From positions 62,001 to 126,000 of the forward strand of contig NZ_JNYV01000004.1 in NCBI RefSeq assembly GCF_000717275.1: 64,000 nt of DNA, given 5' to 3'. Each line of letters opens with the position of its first letter. Positions within the stretch are counted from its first letter, which is position 1. The notes under the pieces were generated by a model. The model ran no database searches. It was not told where the DNA came from and saw only the letters and a program-made list of their open reading frames with translations. The translations under genes were made by a program, and so were the position numbers. Shown one piece after another: positions 1-8,338 of the stretch. Source of the DNA: Kitasatospora arboriphila (GTDB lineage: Bacteria; Actinomycetota; Actinomycetes; Mycobacteriales; Mycobacteriaceae).

Positions 1-276
1 TGCTCGGCAAAGCTCTTTCCATCTTGTACAGCTGCCACTTCTCTATCTCCCAGACCTCTAATTTGACCCCGGCGGTATTGCAGGATCGAACTAGACCGAG
101 ACTCTACCTTTAAAGTTCGCAAAATGGGTACCCAGAAAAGCACGCCGAACCAAGGGTTGACTTACTTAACTTTGTCCGCACTTTGGCGGTCGAAACCGCT
201 GGTGTCCGCCGAGAGAACCTGGACGTTGGTTCAACAATCTTTGGACAGTTGTGCAGGTCAGTAGCCCAACCGGAGT
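1..276. other. Left-edge stretch without a recognisable gene
   Basis: No reading frame with plausible actinobacterial codon use or a ribosome binding site was seen. The stretch is less GC-rich than the genes that follow. It lies beyond the stop codon of the leftward small membrane protein, so it may be a 3' flank, or a promoter region for a gene outside the window. A TTGACT sequence near 155 has no convincing partner -10 box. Confidence 0.4.
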
Positions 277-525
277 TTATTGGTCTGTGGCGCTGGGTTT
301 ATCGTCACCGTCGGCTTGGAATTTGGGATCTTTATTTCGGGCCTTGCGGTCGAGGTCATTGAGGAACTCGGGATCATCGTCCGGACCGACCGGGCCGCGG
401 CGAATCTGCCGACCCGGTGTGCGATCGCTCGAGTGCCCCGGCATCGCGGGCGCGTCCGGGCCGAACGCACGCCACGCCAGGTAAGTGAGTGCCAGCAAGC
501 CGATGATGGCGAGTAGGTAGATCAT
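277..525 (-). CDS. Small single-pass membrane protein of unknown function, 82 aa
   Basis: The product starts with one hydrophobic segment (about residues 1-18, MIYLLAIIGLLALTYLAW), followed by a polar, charged tail rich in Asp, Arg and Pro that is probably cytoplasmic. A strong GGAGG sits seven bases before the ATG, which fixes the start. It points the same way as the BldC-type regulator upstream, with a 125-bp gap, so the two could be cotranscribed. I recognise no domain and assign no function. Conservation next to a BldC-type gene would be expected if it is real, but that is not something I can see here. Confidence 0.7.
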   Translation of the reverse strand: MIYLLAIIGLLALTYLAWRAFGPDAPAMPGHSSDRTPGRQIRRGPVGPDDDPEFLNDLDRKARNKDPKFQADGDDKPSATDQ

Positions 526-650
526 GTCGGCACCTCCGAAATCAAAGCCGTGTCCTCCAGGCTACGGGAGGCGGGCTCGTGAGATGCCGGGCATTGAGGG
601 CGATCGTGCGGTCTGGCGCGAGTTGCCCGCGGTTCGGCCTGAGTTGAATG

Positions 651-932
651 TCAGCTGCCGGTGGCAGGGGTCCGGCGATTGAGTAGCGCGACCACGTCGG
701 ACTCCCGGAAACGGCGGTGACCGCCCGGGGTGCGGATCGCCCCGAGGAGGCCTGAACTGGCCCAACGCGCCACAGTCTTGGGATTGACGTTGAACATCGC
801 GGCAACCTGGCCGGGGGTGAGAGTGTGCTGGCTCGCTGCCTGCGGGCTCAGCGCCGGCGGGGCGATCCCTGCTGCAGATCCGTTGATACCCGAGTTCGGC
901 ATGTTTGCACCGTGGGGGCTTGCAAACGTCAT
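651..932 (-). CDS. BldC/MerR-type helix-turn-helix DNA-binding protein
   Basis: A 93-residue protein whose C-terminal two thirds are a MerR-like winged helix: LTPGQVAAMFNVNPKTVARW is the helix-turn-helix, followed by the wing motif GGHRRFRESDV. This is the BldC/excisionase-like family of actinobacterial regulators, which lack a MerR effector domain and bind DNA repeats cooperatively. The first 30 residues are low-complexity and probably disordered. The ATG at 932 is chosen because GGAG lies five bases before it; an in-frame ATG at 1043 would add an Arg-rich stretch unlike the family. It is divergent from the DUF4229 gene, so the 224-bp gap (933-1156) probably holds two promoters. The regulon is unknown. 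Confidence 0.88.
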   Translation of the reverse strand: MTFASPHGANMPNSGINGSAAGIAPPALSPQAASQHTLTPGQVAAMFNVNPKTVARWASSGLLGAIRTPGGHRRFRESDVVALLNRRTPATGS

Positions 933-1156
933 TTTTGCTCCTATCGAGTCCGGCCATCGGCCGCGCCGTGACTCCTGACGGAGGTTTCGGCGGGTCGCGA
1001 AGAATCCTGCGGGTGTCGGTGGCCGCGACGATCCGCGAGTCACCGCGACCTCATGGTTACACCCGAAACCCCAGGTATTCGAACGGTCAGCTGTTGGTAA
1101 AGGGATCGCAAAGGCGCCCGTTTCGGGTCCGTGCGGAGAGAAGTAAGGTCTAGTTC

Positions 1157-1603
1157 GTGAGCGAACAAGCAGCCGGAGGCGGAATCGGACCTGACGGCGC
1201 AGGCGGATCCAAGAGCGACAAGCCGGGCGGCCGGCGCGCGCCGTCGGCCAAGAAGACGGCTCCGGCCGTGGAACCGAGCCCGGGGGCCGGTCGCCGTCTC
1301 GCGTTCGATCTGCTTGCCTTCACCGTCGCGCGGATCGCCCTGGTGATCGCGTTGGCAGGAGGTATCTACCTACTCGGCCGCGCGGTCGGTGTGGACGTCC
1401 CCATCCTGGTTGCGGCGTTCTTTGCGGTGATCATCGCGCTGCCCCTGGGAATGGTCCTGTTCCGAGGACTGCGTGATCGCGTCAACGTCGGCATCGCGAC
1501 CGTCGATGCCGGCCGCAAGGCTCAGCGCGAGAACCTCAACGCCAGGTTGCGCGGTGAGGGACGGCCGGAGTCCGATGGCGGCTCCGGTTCGTCGAGTGTG
1601 TGA
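1157..1603 (+). CDS. DUF4229 family membrane protein
   Basis: A 148-residue protein. Residues 1-45 are Gly, Ala, Lys and Pro rich and probably disordered. Two hydrophobic segments follow (about 50-71 and 80-102), then a charged tail containing RVNVGIATVDAGRKAQRENLN. This arrangement matches the actinobacterial DUF4229 family, whose function is unknown. The start is GTG, preceded by an AAGTAAGG ribosome binding site. The stop lies 15 bp before the Cds1-like gene, suggesting cotranscription with it. Confidence 0.8.
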   Translation: MSEQAAGGGIGPDGAGGSKSDKPGGRRAPSAKKTAPAVEPSPGAGRRLAFDLLAFTVARIALVIALAGGIYLLGRAVGVDVPILVAAFFAVIIALPLGMVLFRGLRDRVNVGIATVDAGRKAQRENLNARLRGEGRPESDGGSGSSSV

Positions 1604-1618
1604 CGAGACGGGAATGAC

Positions 1619-2761
1619 ATGACCTCTGCCGATGGTGGAGCACGCACGCACGACATAGACCGCAGATCCGACCGCGGATGGGTCGACAATGCCGTGCGGC
1701 TGATCGATGCCGACGCCACCCGCAGCGCCGACACCCACCTGCTGCGGTTCCCGCTCCCCGCATGGTCGCGGTGGGAAGACGGCGCGGGCACGGCAGGGAT
1801 CTCGCTGTATCTGAAAGACGAGAGCACCCACATCACGGGCTCGCTCAAGCACCGCCTCGCACGTTCGCTCTTCCTGTACGCGCTGTGCAACGGCTGGATC
1901 ACCGAGGGCACCACGGTGATCGAGGCGTCGTCGGGGTCCACCGCCGTGTCGGAGGCATACTTCGCGCAGCTGATCGGGGTGCCGTTCATCGCGGTGATGC
2001 CGAGGACCACGTCGCCGGCCAAGATCGCGCTGATCGAACGCCAGGGCGGCCGTTGCCATTTCGTGGATCGGTCCGACGAGGTCTATGCCGAGGCGCAGCG
2101 ACTGGCCGACGAGACGAACGGGCATTTCATCGACCAGTTCACGATGGCCGAACGGGCCACCGACTGGCGGGGGAACAACAACATCGCCGAGTCGATCTTC
2201 AGTCAGCTGTCGCAGGAAGAACATCCCATCCCGACCTGGGTGGTGGTCGGGGCGGGCACCGGCGGAACCTCCGCGACGATCGGACGATTCATCCGCTACC
2301 GCAGGCACCGCACCTGGCTGTGTGTGGTGGACCCCGAGAACTCGGCCTTCTATCCGGCCTACCGAGATGGCGCGGAACCGCCAGCGGGTGGTGCACGGTC
2401 GTCGCGTATCGAAGGGATCGGCCGTCCACGGGTGGAACCGTCGTTCATCTCGCAGGTGATCGACCGCATGGTGTCGGTACCGGACGCGGGAAGTATCGCG
2501 GCCGCGCGCCGGGCCAGCGACGTGCTGGGATGGAGAGTCGGTGGTTCCACCGGCACCAACCTGTGGGGCGCCTTGCGACTGGTCGCCGAGATGCGGGCGA
2601 ACAAGCAGGCGGGCAGCGTGGTGACGCTGCTGTGTGATGGCGGTGATCGGTACTCGGGGACCTACTACAACGACGAATGGCTTGCAGGTAACGGACTGGA
2701 CCTGGGCCGGGCAGAGGGGATTTTGGATGAGTTCTTCGCCTCCGGACAGTGGAGTGAGTGA
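1619..2761 (+). CDS. PLP-dependent cysteine synthase-family enzyme, Cds1-like cysteine desulfhydrase
   Basis: A fold-type II PLP enzyme of 380 residues. Lys77 in [11 protein letters not shown] is the expected Schiff-base lysine. SSGST at about 104-108 is the substrate-binding loop, and [10 protein letters not shown] near 215 is the phosphate-binding glycine loop. The closest family I recognise is the mycobacterial Rv3684/Cds1 group, which degrades L-cysteine to hydrogen sulfide, pyruvate and ammonia. A cysteine or cystathionine synthase cannot be excluded from the sequence alone. The upstream DUF4229 gene ends 15 bp before it, and the ABC ATPase start lies inside its 3' end, so the three are likely one transcript. 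The physiological link to the ABC pair is unknown. Confidence 0.82.
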   Translation: MTSADGGARTHDIDRRSDRGWVDNAVRLIDADATRSADTHLLRFPLPAWSRWEDGAGTAGISLYLKDESTHITGSLKHRLARSLFLYALCNGWITEGTTVIEASSGSTAVSEAYFAQLIGVPFIAVMPRTTSPAKIALIERQGGRCHFVDRSDEVYAEAQRLADETNGHFIDQFTMAERATDWRGNNNIAESIFSQLSQEEHPIPTWVVVGAGTGGTSATIGRFIRYRRHRTWLCVVDPENSAFYPAYRDGAEPPAGGARSSRIEGIGRPRVEPSFISQVIDRMVSVPDAGSIAAARRASDVLGWRVGGSTGTNLWGALRLVAEMRANKQAGSVVTLLCDGGDRYSGTYYNDEWLAGNGLDLGRAEGILDEFFASGQWSE

Positions 2762-3491
2762 GCAGGGTCCACACCCCGACCGAAGTGGGGGACACGGCGC
2801 GGTCGCCGAACCGCCGAGGCTGATGGTCGAGGCGACCGACCTGGTGCGCGAGTATCAGATGGGCGAGCAGAAGGTGCGCGCCCTCGATGGGCTGAACCTC
2901 ACCCTCGAAGGCCGTCGTTTCGTGTCCATCGTCGGACCCTCCGGTGCAGGCAAGAGCACGTTGCTGCACGTGTTGGGGGCGCTGGACGTACCCGACTCAG
3001 GAAAGATCGTGGTGGACGGTCTTGATCTCGCGGCCCTCTCCGAGGTTGAGCAGTCCGAGTTCCGGCGGCATCGGGTCGGCTTCATCTTCCAGTTCTTCAA
3101 CCTGATCCCCACCATGTCGGCGTGGGAGAACGTCGCGCTGCCAAGGCTTCTCGATGGACGGTCACTGCGGTCGGCGAAGGCCGAATCGATCGCGCTGCTG
3201 GACCGGGTCGGTCTGGGTGACAGGGCCAAGCATCGTCCGTCGGAGCTGTCGGGCGGGCAGATGCAACGCGTCGCCATCGCACGGTCGCTGATCATGAGCC
3301 CGCGCATCGTGCTGGCCGACGAACCGACCGGCAACCTCGACTCCCACACGGGCGAATCGATCCTCCAACTGCTGACCGAGGTGGCCCACGAAGGTGACGG
3401 GCGCCTGGTGGTGATGGTGACCCACGACAACAAGGCCGCGGCACACGCCGACCAGACGATCACGGTTCGCGACGGAAAGATCGAGGAGTGA
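2727..3491 (+). CDS. ABC transporter ATP-binding protein, LolD/MacB type
   Basis: An ATPase subunit. Walker A is GPSGAGKST, the Q-loop lies in [18 protein letters not shown], the signature motif is [12 protein letters not shown], Walker B is [12 protein letters not shown], and the H-loop is [21 protein letters not shown] is characteristic of the LolD/MacB/FtsE family that works with FtsX-type permeases. The ATG at 2727 has a GAGGGG seven bases upstream and overlaps the preceding gene by 35 bp. A GTG at 2754 is an alternative that would shorten the N-terminus by nine residues. It ends in a 4-bp GTGA overlap with the permease gene, so the two are translationally coupled. Confidence 0.92.
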   Translation: MSSSPPDSGVSEQGPHPDRSGGHGAVAEPPRLMVEATDLVREYQMGEQKVRALDGLNLTLEGRRFVSIVGPSGAGKSTLLHVLGALDVPDSGKIVVDGLDLAALSEVEQSEFRRHRVGFIFQFFNLIPTMSAWENVALPRLLDGRSLRSAKAESIALLDRVGLGDRAKHRPSELSGGQMQRVAIARSLIMSPRIVLADEPTGNLDSHTGESILQLLTEVAHEGDGRLVVMVTHDNKAAAHADQTITVRDGKIEE

Positions 3492-6028
3492 GCCGTCTCC
3501 CGCTGGTGGGTTCGCTGCTCGCCGGGGCCACGCGTGTCCGGGTCGTCAATCTTCGTGAGCTGCTGGGGCACCGGCTGCGGGTGATCACCTCGCTGATGGT
3601 GATCGTCGTGGCCGCCACGCTGATGGTCGCGGTGCTCGGAACCTACGGTTCGCTGACCTCGTCGGTGCAGAGGCTCAGCGCCACCATCTCCGGTACCGCC
3701 GACCTCGAGGTCGCGGGAATCGTCGACTCCGGTGTCGACGACCAACTGGCGGGGGAGATCCGCCGCGATGCCCCGGCGGCCAGAAGTGTTGTCCCACTGG
3801 TCAACAGTTCGGTGTTCATCGACGGGAAGCGAACCACTGTGCTGGGCAGCGACAACAACATCACCGCGCTCAGCGGCGATCTGCGCGACGCCGTGCAGGG
3901 CGCCGCGACCAACGAGGGCACCGATCTCGCCACCTTGATGTCGGGTATCAGTGTCGGCAAGGGCACCGGACTGAAGAAGGGTCAGGAGGTGACGATCAAC
4001 GGGGTGGACACCACCGTCACCATGGTGATCGACGCGCCCGAGGCCCAGACCATCAACGGCGGACGCTTCATCTTTGCGTATCTCGGCCTGGCGCAACAGA
4101 TCACCGACCACGAGGGCCGGGTGGACTCGATCCTCGTGACCAAGGAGCCGGGCGCCACGACGGACGAGTTACGTGATCAGCTCAAGGGAGTGGTCGACGG
4201 GCGCGCGGTTGTGGTCGATCCCGACTTCCGTGCAAAACAGGCCGAGACCGCGGCGTCGGTCACGCGCGATTCCACCCTGCTGGTCTCGCTGATCTCCTTG
4301 GTCATCGCCGGATTCCTGGTGTTCAACACGATGAACATGGCTGTGGCATCGCGTCGTTCGTCCATTGCGATGATCCGCGCGCTGGGCGGGAGGCGTGGAC
4401 CACTTGTCGCCGACCTCATCGGAGAAGCCGCGCTGTTCGGGTTGGTCGGAGGCCTGATCGGGGTACCGATCGGAATCCTGGCGGGACGGTGGGCCATCGG
4501 CCAATTGCCCGACGTGCTGTCGTCGTACGGTGCGACCGTCGAGTTCTCGTTGCCCGGGTACGCGGCGCCCGCAGCTGTCGTGGCCTGTGTGCTCGCCTGT
4601 TGTGCGGCAAGTGTTCTGGCGGCGCGGTCGGTGTTCACGGTGTCGCCGATCGAAGCGATGTCGAGCAGCGTTGCGGCCGATCAGCAGTCGGGCCGCGGCA
4701 TAGCCGCGAAGATCTGCGCGGTACTGGGTGTGGTGCTCATCGTCGCCGGCTGGCTGATGTCCGACGAGATCCAGGGCCGGGCGGTGGTCACCGCCGGGAT
4801 CGTCTTCTGTGTCGGAATGCTGTTGGTCTGTTACGCACTCACGCCGCCGCTGGTGGCGGCGGTGACCTGGCTGGCCGGGCGGTTCGGCGGGCCGGGCAAG
4901 CTCAGTGCGGTCAACACCGAACGCGCGCCGCGTCGCGCGTGGGCGACGTTGATGACGGTTGCGGTGGCGATCACCGTGGGGCTGTGCACCTCTGGCGTGA
5001 TGAACAACCTGGTGTCGTCGATCACCGGATCGCTCAGCGGGCTCGCCGACCCGGACTTCTATGTGTCGTCGCAGGAGAAGTCGTCCATTCCCGATGGTCC
5101 GGTGATCGATCCAGCGGTCGCCGAGGCGGTGGCTGCGGTGCCGGGCGTCGAGCGGGTGGTCCGAGGTCAGTGGGCCGCGGTCAATGTCGGTGAGTCGCGA
5201 GTGTTGTTGCAAGGCTTGGAATCCGAGACGAGTGCACCATTCGTCCGCAAGGCTCGCCCGGAGGTCATCCAGGAGGTGCTGGCCGGACGTGGGATGGTCA
5301 TGTCGCACACGTTGGCCCGGAACCTCGATGTCGACGCCGGGGACACGGTGGAGATCGCTTCGCCGACGGGGTTCCATCGACTGCCGGTGCTGCAGCTCGT
5401 CGACTACGTCAGCATCAACTCCGGCACCGCGGCGATATCGTCGGACTTGTTGTCGCAGTGGTTCAATCGGCCCGGGGCGACGTTCTTGCAGGTCGATCTG
5501 GAGCCCGGCGTGGATCGGGAACAGGTGCGTCCGCTGATCGAGGCGGCGGCCGACGGGGCCACGTCGATGCCCATGAACGTCTACACCGGCCAGGAAGGTC
5601 TCGACGCCACCAAGGCGTCCGTCGAACAGTCCGGAGCGTTTGCCATCGCGATCCAGTGGATCGTCGCGGTGGTCGCCGCGGTCGCCTTGCTGAACACCCT
5701 GCTGTTGTCGGTGATCGAGCGAAAACGTGAGCTCGGGGTGCTGCGCGCGATGGGTGCCTCACGGCGTTTCGTCCGCCGGATGGTGTTGGCCGAGGCAGCT
5801 GCGGTCGCGGCCGTGGGGTCGCTGCTGGGCGTGGTGATGGGAACCGCTCTGCACGTGGTGGGCAACAAGATCCTTACCGAGACCACCTCGGTCCAGGTGC
5901 AGTATTCGCCGCAGATCGTGATCGGCATCTACGTTGTGGTCGCGTTTGTGCTGTGTTTCGCCGGAGCCTTCTTCCCAGCCGCCCGCGCCGGCCGCATGAA
6001 CATCAGCGAAGCCATCCTCACCGAGTAG
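3488..6028 (+). CDS. FtsX-domain ABC transporter permease, 846 aa
   Basis: A large permease with a tandem arrangement. An N-terminal membrane segment (about 30-50) precedes an extracytoplasmic MacB-like periplasmic core domain. A first FtsX block carries membrane segments around 265-290, 315-340 and 360-385, then central hydrophobic segments at about 410-460. A second extracytoplasmic domain (about 510-720) follows, then a second FtsX block of three segments near the C-terminus. ERKRELGVLRAMGASRRFVRRM is the typical coupling-helix region. The start is a GTG overlapping the ATPase stop. Together they form an efflux or surface-lipid/peptide exporter of the MacB-like class. The substrate is not evident. 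Confidence 0.9.
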   Translation: MSRLPLVGSLLAGATRVRVVNLRELLGHRLRVITSLMVIVVAATLMVAVLGTYGSLTSSVQRLSATISGTADLEVAGIVDSGVDDQLAGEIRRDAPAARSVVPLVNSSVFIDGKRTTVLGSDNNITALSGDLRDAVQGAATNEGTDLATLMSGISVGKGTGLKKGQEVTINGVDTTVTMVIDAPEAQTINGGRFIFAYLGLAQQITDHEGRVDSILVTKEPGATTDELRDQLKGVVDGRAVVVDPDFRAKQAETAASVTRDSTLLVSLISLVIAGFLVFNTMNMAVASRRSSIAMIRALGGRRGPLVADLIGEAALFGLVGGLIGVPIGILAGRWAIGQLPDVLSSYGATVEFSLPGYAAPAAVVACVLACCAASVLAARSVFTVSPIEAMSSSVAADQQSGRGIAAKICAVLGVVLIVAGWLMSDEIQGRAVVTAGIVFCVGMLLVCYALTPPLVAAVTWLAGRFGGPGKLSAVNTERAPRRAWATLMTVAVAITVGLCTSGVMNNLVSSITGSLSGLADPDFYVSSQEKSSIPDGPVIDPAVAEAVAAVPGVERVVRGQWAAVNVGESRVLLQGLESETSAPFVRKARPEVIQEVLAGRGMVMSHTLARNLDVDAGDTVEIASPTGFHRLPVLQLVDYVSINSGTAAISSDLLSQWFNRPGATFLQVDLEPGVDREQVRPLIEAAADGATSMPMNVYTGQEGLDATKASVEQSGAFAIAIQWIVAVVAAVALLNTLLLSVIERKRELGVLRAMGASRRFVRRMVLAEAAAVAAVGSLLGVVMGTALHVVGNKILTETTSVQVQYSPQIVIGIYVVVAFVLCFAGAFFPAARAGRMNISEAILTE

Positions 6029-6046
6029 CCCCTTCCCGCCCCCCAC

Positions 6047-6115
6047 CCCCGATGATGTGCCCTTTTGGCGATTAGAAGCCCAGGTCGCGGCCGCCAAAAC
6101 AGCACATCATCGGGG
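6047..6115 (+). repeat. Hairpin repeat, copy A
   Basis: A 69-bp inverted repeat. The left arm 6047-6070 begins CCCCGATGATGTGC, and the right arm 6092-6115 is its complement with only two mismatches in 24 positions, leaving a 21-bp loop. It belongs to the same family as 7044-7112 and 8262-8326. It lies between the FtsX permease and the AbiEi/DUF559-like gene. It could act as a terminator-like structure, although no T-run follows on either strand. Confidence 0.85.
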
Positions 6116-6206
6116 CTTCGGCCTGTGGATAACCCTCGCTCAGGAGTCATTTCGGTCATGGGCGTTGATCACACTCGCCTTCATGGGGGAACTTCCGACA
6201 GGCCCG

Positions 6207-7052
6207 ATGAGGGTTGAGCAACTTGTTGACATGATGTCGCGCTATCAGATGCGCGAGAACTACCGGCCGCTGTTTCGCGGGGTCTGGGTCAGAAACGACC
6301 ACCACGTCGACTTCACGTCGTTGAGCTACGCGGCGGGGCTCGCCTACCCGGGAAATGACCATGATCTGCCAGGAATCCTCTGCGGGTGGTCGGCGGCGGA
6401 TCTGTGGGGCAACGCCTACCGGCCGATCGACGCACTTCCCGAAGTCATCGTCCCGACCAACGGCCGGCAGTTCAAGGGCCTCCGCGTGCGGCGCGTTCAA
6501 CTGGAAGCCGATGAATACACCGCCGTCGAAGGCACCTTGGTGACCACTCTTGCGCGTACAGCAATCGATCTCGGCCGTTTCAACTCGCGGGAAGACGCGG
6601 TGGCGGCGCTCGATTCGATGACCCGTCGGCATCCAGGACTGATCGAAGAAGTGCGGGTGGCGTTGAAGCGATGGGAGCGTCACTGGGGGATCGGCAAAGC
6701 GATAACGGCGTTGAAGCTGGTGAATCCACTGTCGGAGTCTCCGTGGGAAACGCGCGTGAGACTGATCCTCGTCGACGAGGACCTGCACGGGTTTGTACTA
6801 CAGGTCGCGGTGATGGGCGGTTGCTACCGCCTCGATGCCGCGTGGCCCCACCTGAAGGTTGCCGTCGAGTACGACGGCGAACACCACCGCACAGGTGAAC
6901 AGCACGCGCACGACCTCGAGAGGTGGAATCGTCTGCGAGCTGCGGGATGGGTGGTGATGACCGTGTCCGCCAGGAACATCACAGCAAACCGCTCCGAGTT
7001 CGTCGCGCAACTCCGACGAGAACTGATCCTTCGCGGCTGGCGTCCCCGATGA
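6207..7052 (+). CDS. AbiEi-like / DUF559 (Vsr-fold) protein
   Basis: A 281-residue protein of an actinobacterial family usually annotated as type IV toxin-antitoxin AbiEi-like or DUF559. The N-terminal part (VEQLVDMMSRY to FRGVWVRND) resembles the AbiEi winged-helix region. The middle (about residues 85-130) carries the ALARTAIDLGRF-like segment seen in the family. The C-terminus contains VAVEYDGEHHR and RLRAAGWVVMTV, which fit the Vsr/DUF559 nuclease-like core. The start is uncertain: 6207 has a weak AGG, and the in-frame ATG at 6183 has none. The stop codon lies inside hairpin repeat copy B, and copy A lies about 90 bp before the start, so the gene is framed by the repeat. Function is inferred only from the fold. 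Confidence 0.75.
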   Translation: MRVEQLVDMMSRYQMRENYRPLFRGVWVRNDHHVDFTSLSYAAGLAYPGNDHDLPGILCGWSAADLWGNAYRPIDALPEVIVPTNGRQFKGLRVRRVQLEADEYTAVEGTLVTTLARTAIDLGRFNSREDAVAALDSMTRRHPGLIEEVRVALKRWERHWGIGKAITALKLVNPLSESPWETRVRLILVDEDLHGFVLQVAVMGGCYRLDAAWPHLKVAVEYDGEHHRTGEQHAHDLERWNRLRAAGWVVMTVSARNITANRSEFVAQLRRELILRGWRPR

Positions 7053-7112
7053 TGTGCCCTTTTGGCGAGCAAAAGACCAGGTGGGCCCCGCCAAAAGAAC
7101 ACATCATTGGGG
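7044..7112 (+). repeat. Hairpin repeat, copy B
   Basis: The same orientation and length as copy A. The left arm 7044-7067 is identical to that of copy A, and the right arm 7089-7112 pairs with four mismatches. The loop (AGCAAAAGACCAGGTGGGCC) differs from that of copy A but matches, inverted, the loop of copy C. The TGA stop of the AbiEi-like gene (7050-7052) is supplied by the repeat itself. Confidence 0.87.
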
Positions 7113-7129
7113 CCGGGGTGGGATCCTGG

Positions 7130-7177
7130 TGTCAATAAATGTTGACAACCCGCCTTTGTCAGGATAACTTGACAATC
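7130..7177 (+). promoter_or_regulatory. Promoter with overlapping TGTCA/TGACA inverted repeats, leaderless start
   Basis: A -35 box TTGACA (7142-7147) and a -10 box TAACTT (7165-7170) are separated by exactly 17 bp. The predicted transcription start falls at or next to the GTG at 7178, so the mRNA would be leaderless. Two inverted repeats overlay the promoter: TGTCAA-n6-TTGACA (7130-7147), covering the -35 box, and TTGTCA-n8-TGACAA (7156-7175), covering the -10 box. This geometry suits a repressor that occludes RNA polymerase. The HTH protein encoded immediately downstream is the obvious candidate autorepressor (inference). Confidence 0.65.
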
Positions 7178-7393
7178 GTGCAGGAGAACCAAGACGACAT
7201 CACCACAGCAGTTGCAGATCGCGATCCGGCCAAAGGGCTGGCGGCGGTGCGAGCGCTGCGCACGTTGGCGGATCGGCTCGAAGACGTCCAGGTCGCCAAC
7301 GCCCGACACCAAGGGTGGAGCTGGCAAGCGATTGCCGACGTACTCCAGGTGAGCCGCCAGGCTGTACACCAAAAACACTTTCGCGGCGAGTAA
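7178..7393 (+). CDS. Small helix-turn-helix regulator, 71 aa
   Basis: The C-terminal half is a clear helix-turn-helix, GWSWQAIADVLQVSRQAVHQ, of the sigma-region-4-like type. The N-terminal helix is LAAVRALRTLADRLEDVQVANAR. The GTG at 7178 is preferred because it coincides with the predicted transcription start; an in-frame ATG at 7139 would lie inside the promoter. It precedes the Clp-N-domain gene by 32 bp, and such small HTH / Clp-N pairs recur in actinobacteria. It probably represses its own operon through the overlapping TGTCA/TGACA repeats (inference). Confidence 0.82.
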   Translation: MQENQDDITTAVADRDPAKGLAAVRALRTLADRLEDVQVANARHQGWSWQAIADVLQVSRQAVHQKHFRGE

Positions 7394-7425
7394 GAGTCAG
7401 CCGCTGCATCAGAGAGCGAGACAGC

Positions 7426-8256
7426 ATGCTTCACCAATTCACACGTGACAACAGGACAACCCTGGCTTTTGCGTATCAGGAGGCCGCCGACCTCGGGCAC
7501 ACCACACTCGGCAACGACCACCTCATCCTCGGGATGCTCTGCAATGCAAGGCTTTCCGCCTTCAACATCCTCGGTGAGCAGGGCTTGACCTTGCCGCAGG
7601 CGCGCGAGGCGGTCCGGGCCCATCATGAGGCCAATGCCGCCGATTCCGATCCCGACAAGGACCGGATCGACGAAGATCGCGACGCCCTTGCTGCCATCGG
7701 CATCGACCTCGACAAGGTTCGCGAAGCGGTCAAAGGCGCCTTCGGAGACGACATCACCGACAACTGGGGCAAACGCCGCGGCGGCCGGGGACGACCGGGT
7801 GGACCCGAACGTGCCGAGCGCTCAGAGCGCGGCCCGCACGGTCGCCGACACGGTGGGCCCCGAGGCCGACGCGGTGAGGGCGGTCCGTGGGTGCGCCCGG
7901 ATGGCGAAGGTCCCTTCATCGGGGAGCGCGGACCGTGGCGGGGCGGACCCGGACACGGCGGCCCGGGTCATGACGGATATGGACATGGCGGCCCGGGTCA
8001 TGAAGGACCAGGAGAGGCCGGCCGTGGCAGGCGCGGACCGCGTGGCCGCGCTCGCCGACCACAATTCTCGAAAGACGCCAAGTCGGCGATCACCCATGCG
8101 GGCGTCATCGCCCGAGAGGCGAACCGCGACATCACAGCCGAGGACGTTCTGCTGGGCATCCTCGCGACCGGTGATGCCGCATCCACCGCGTTGATCGAAT
8201 CGACAACCACGGTCGAGGCCTTGCGGTCCGCACTGCAGCCGGCGGACGCCAAATAG
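7426..8256 (+). CDS. Clp N-terminal-domain protein without ATPase, Gly/His/Arg-rich linker
   Basis: A 276-residue protein. Residues 1-110 form a Clp repeat (N) domain with FAYQEAADLGHTTLGNDHLILGML, resembling the substrate/adaptor-binding domain of ClpC. A linker of about 110 residues follows, very rich in Gly, Arg, Pro and His, with repeated GGPGH-like units. A second Clp-N-like repeat (SAITHAGVIAREANRDITAEDVLLGIL) closes the protein. There is no Walker motif, so it is not a Clp ATPase. A role as a Clp adaptor, decoy or stress sensor under control of the preceding HTH protein is inference. The ribosome binding site before the ATG is weak. Confidence 0.82.
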   Translation: MLHQFTRDNRTTLAFAYQEAADLGHTTLGNDHLILGMLCNARLSAFNILGEQGLTLPQAREAVRAHHEANAADSDPDKDRIDEDRDALAAIGIDLDKVREAVKGAFGDDITDNWGKRRGGRGRPGGPERAERSERGPHGRRHGGPRGRRGEGGPWVRPDGEGPFIGERGPWRGGPGHGGPGHDGYGHGGPGHEGPGEAGRGRRGPRGRARRPQFSKDAKSAITHAGVIAREANRDITAEDVLLGILATGDAASTALIESTTTVEALRSALQPADAK

Positions 8257-8261
8257 ACATT

Positions 8262-8326
8262 CCGGAATTGTGTCCTTTTGGCGGGGCCCACCAGGGGTTT
8301 TGCTCGCCAAAAGGGCACACTATCGG
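8262..8326 (-). repeat. Hairpin repeat, copy C (inverted)
   Basis: The third copy, in reverse orientation relative to A and B. Read on the minus strand, it starts CCGATAGTGTGCCCTTTTGG and includes the AGCAAAA...GGTGGGCCCCG loop also seen in copy B. Its distal arm has drifted. It sits between the convergent Clp-N-domain gene and menA, a position suitable for a bidirectional terminator. Confidence 0.82.
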
Positions 8327-8338
8327 AGGCCGCCGGGG

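Noticed and set aside
8132..8320. Short frames starting inside the hairpin repeats (for example MCPFGEQ-type starts)
   Set aside because: They arise from the repeat sequence itself at several copies and lead into antisense of real genes.
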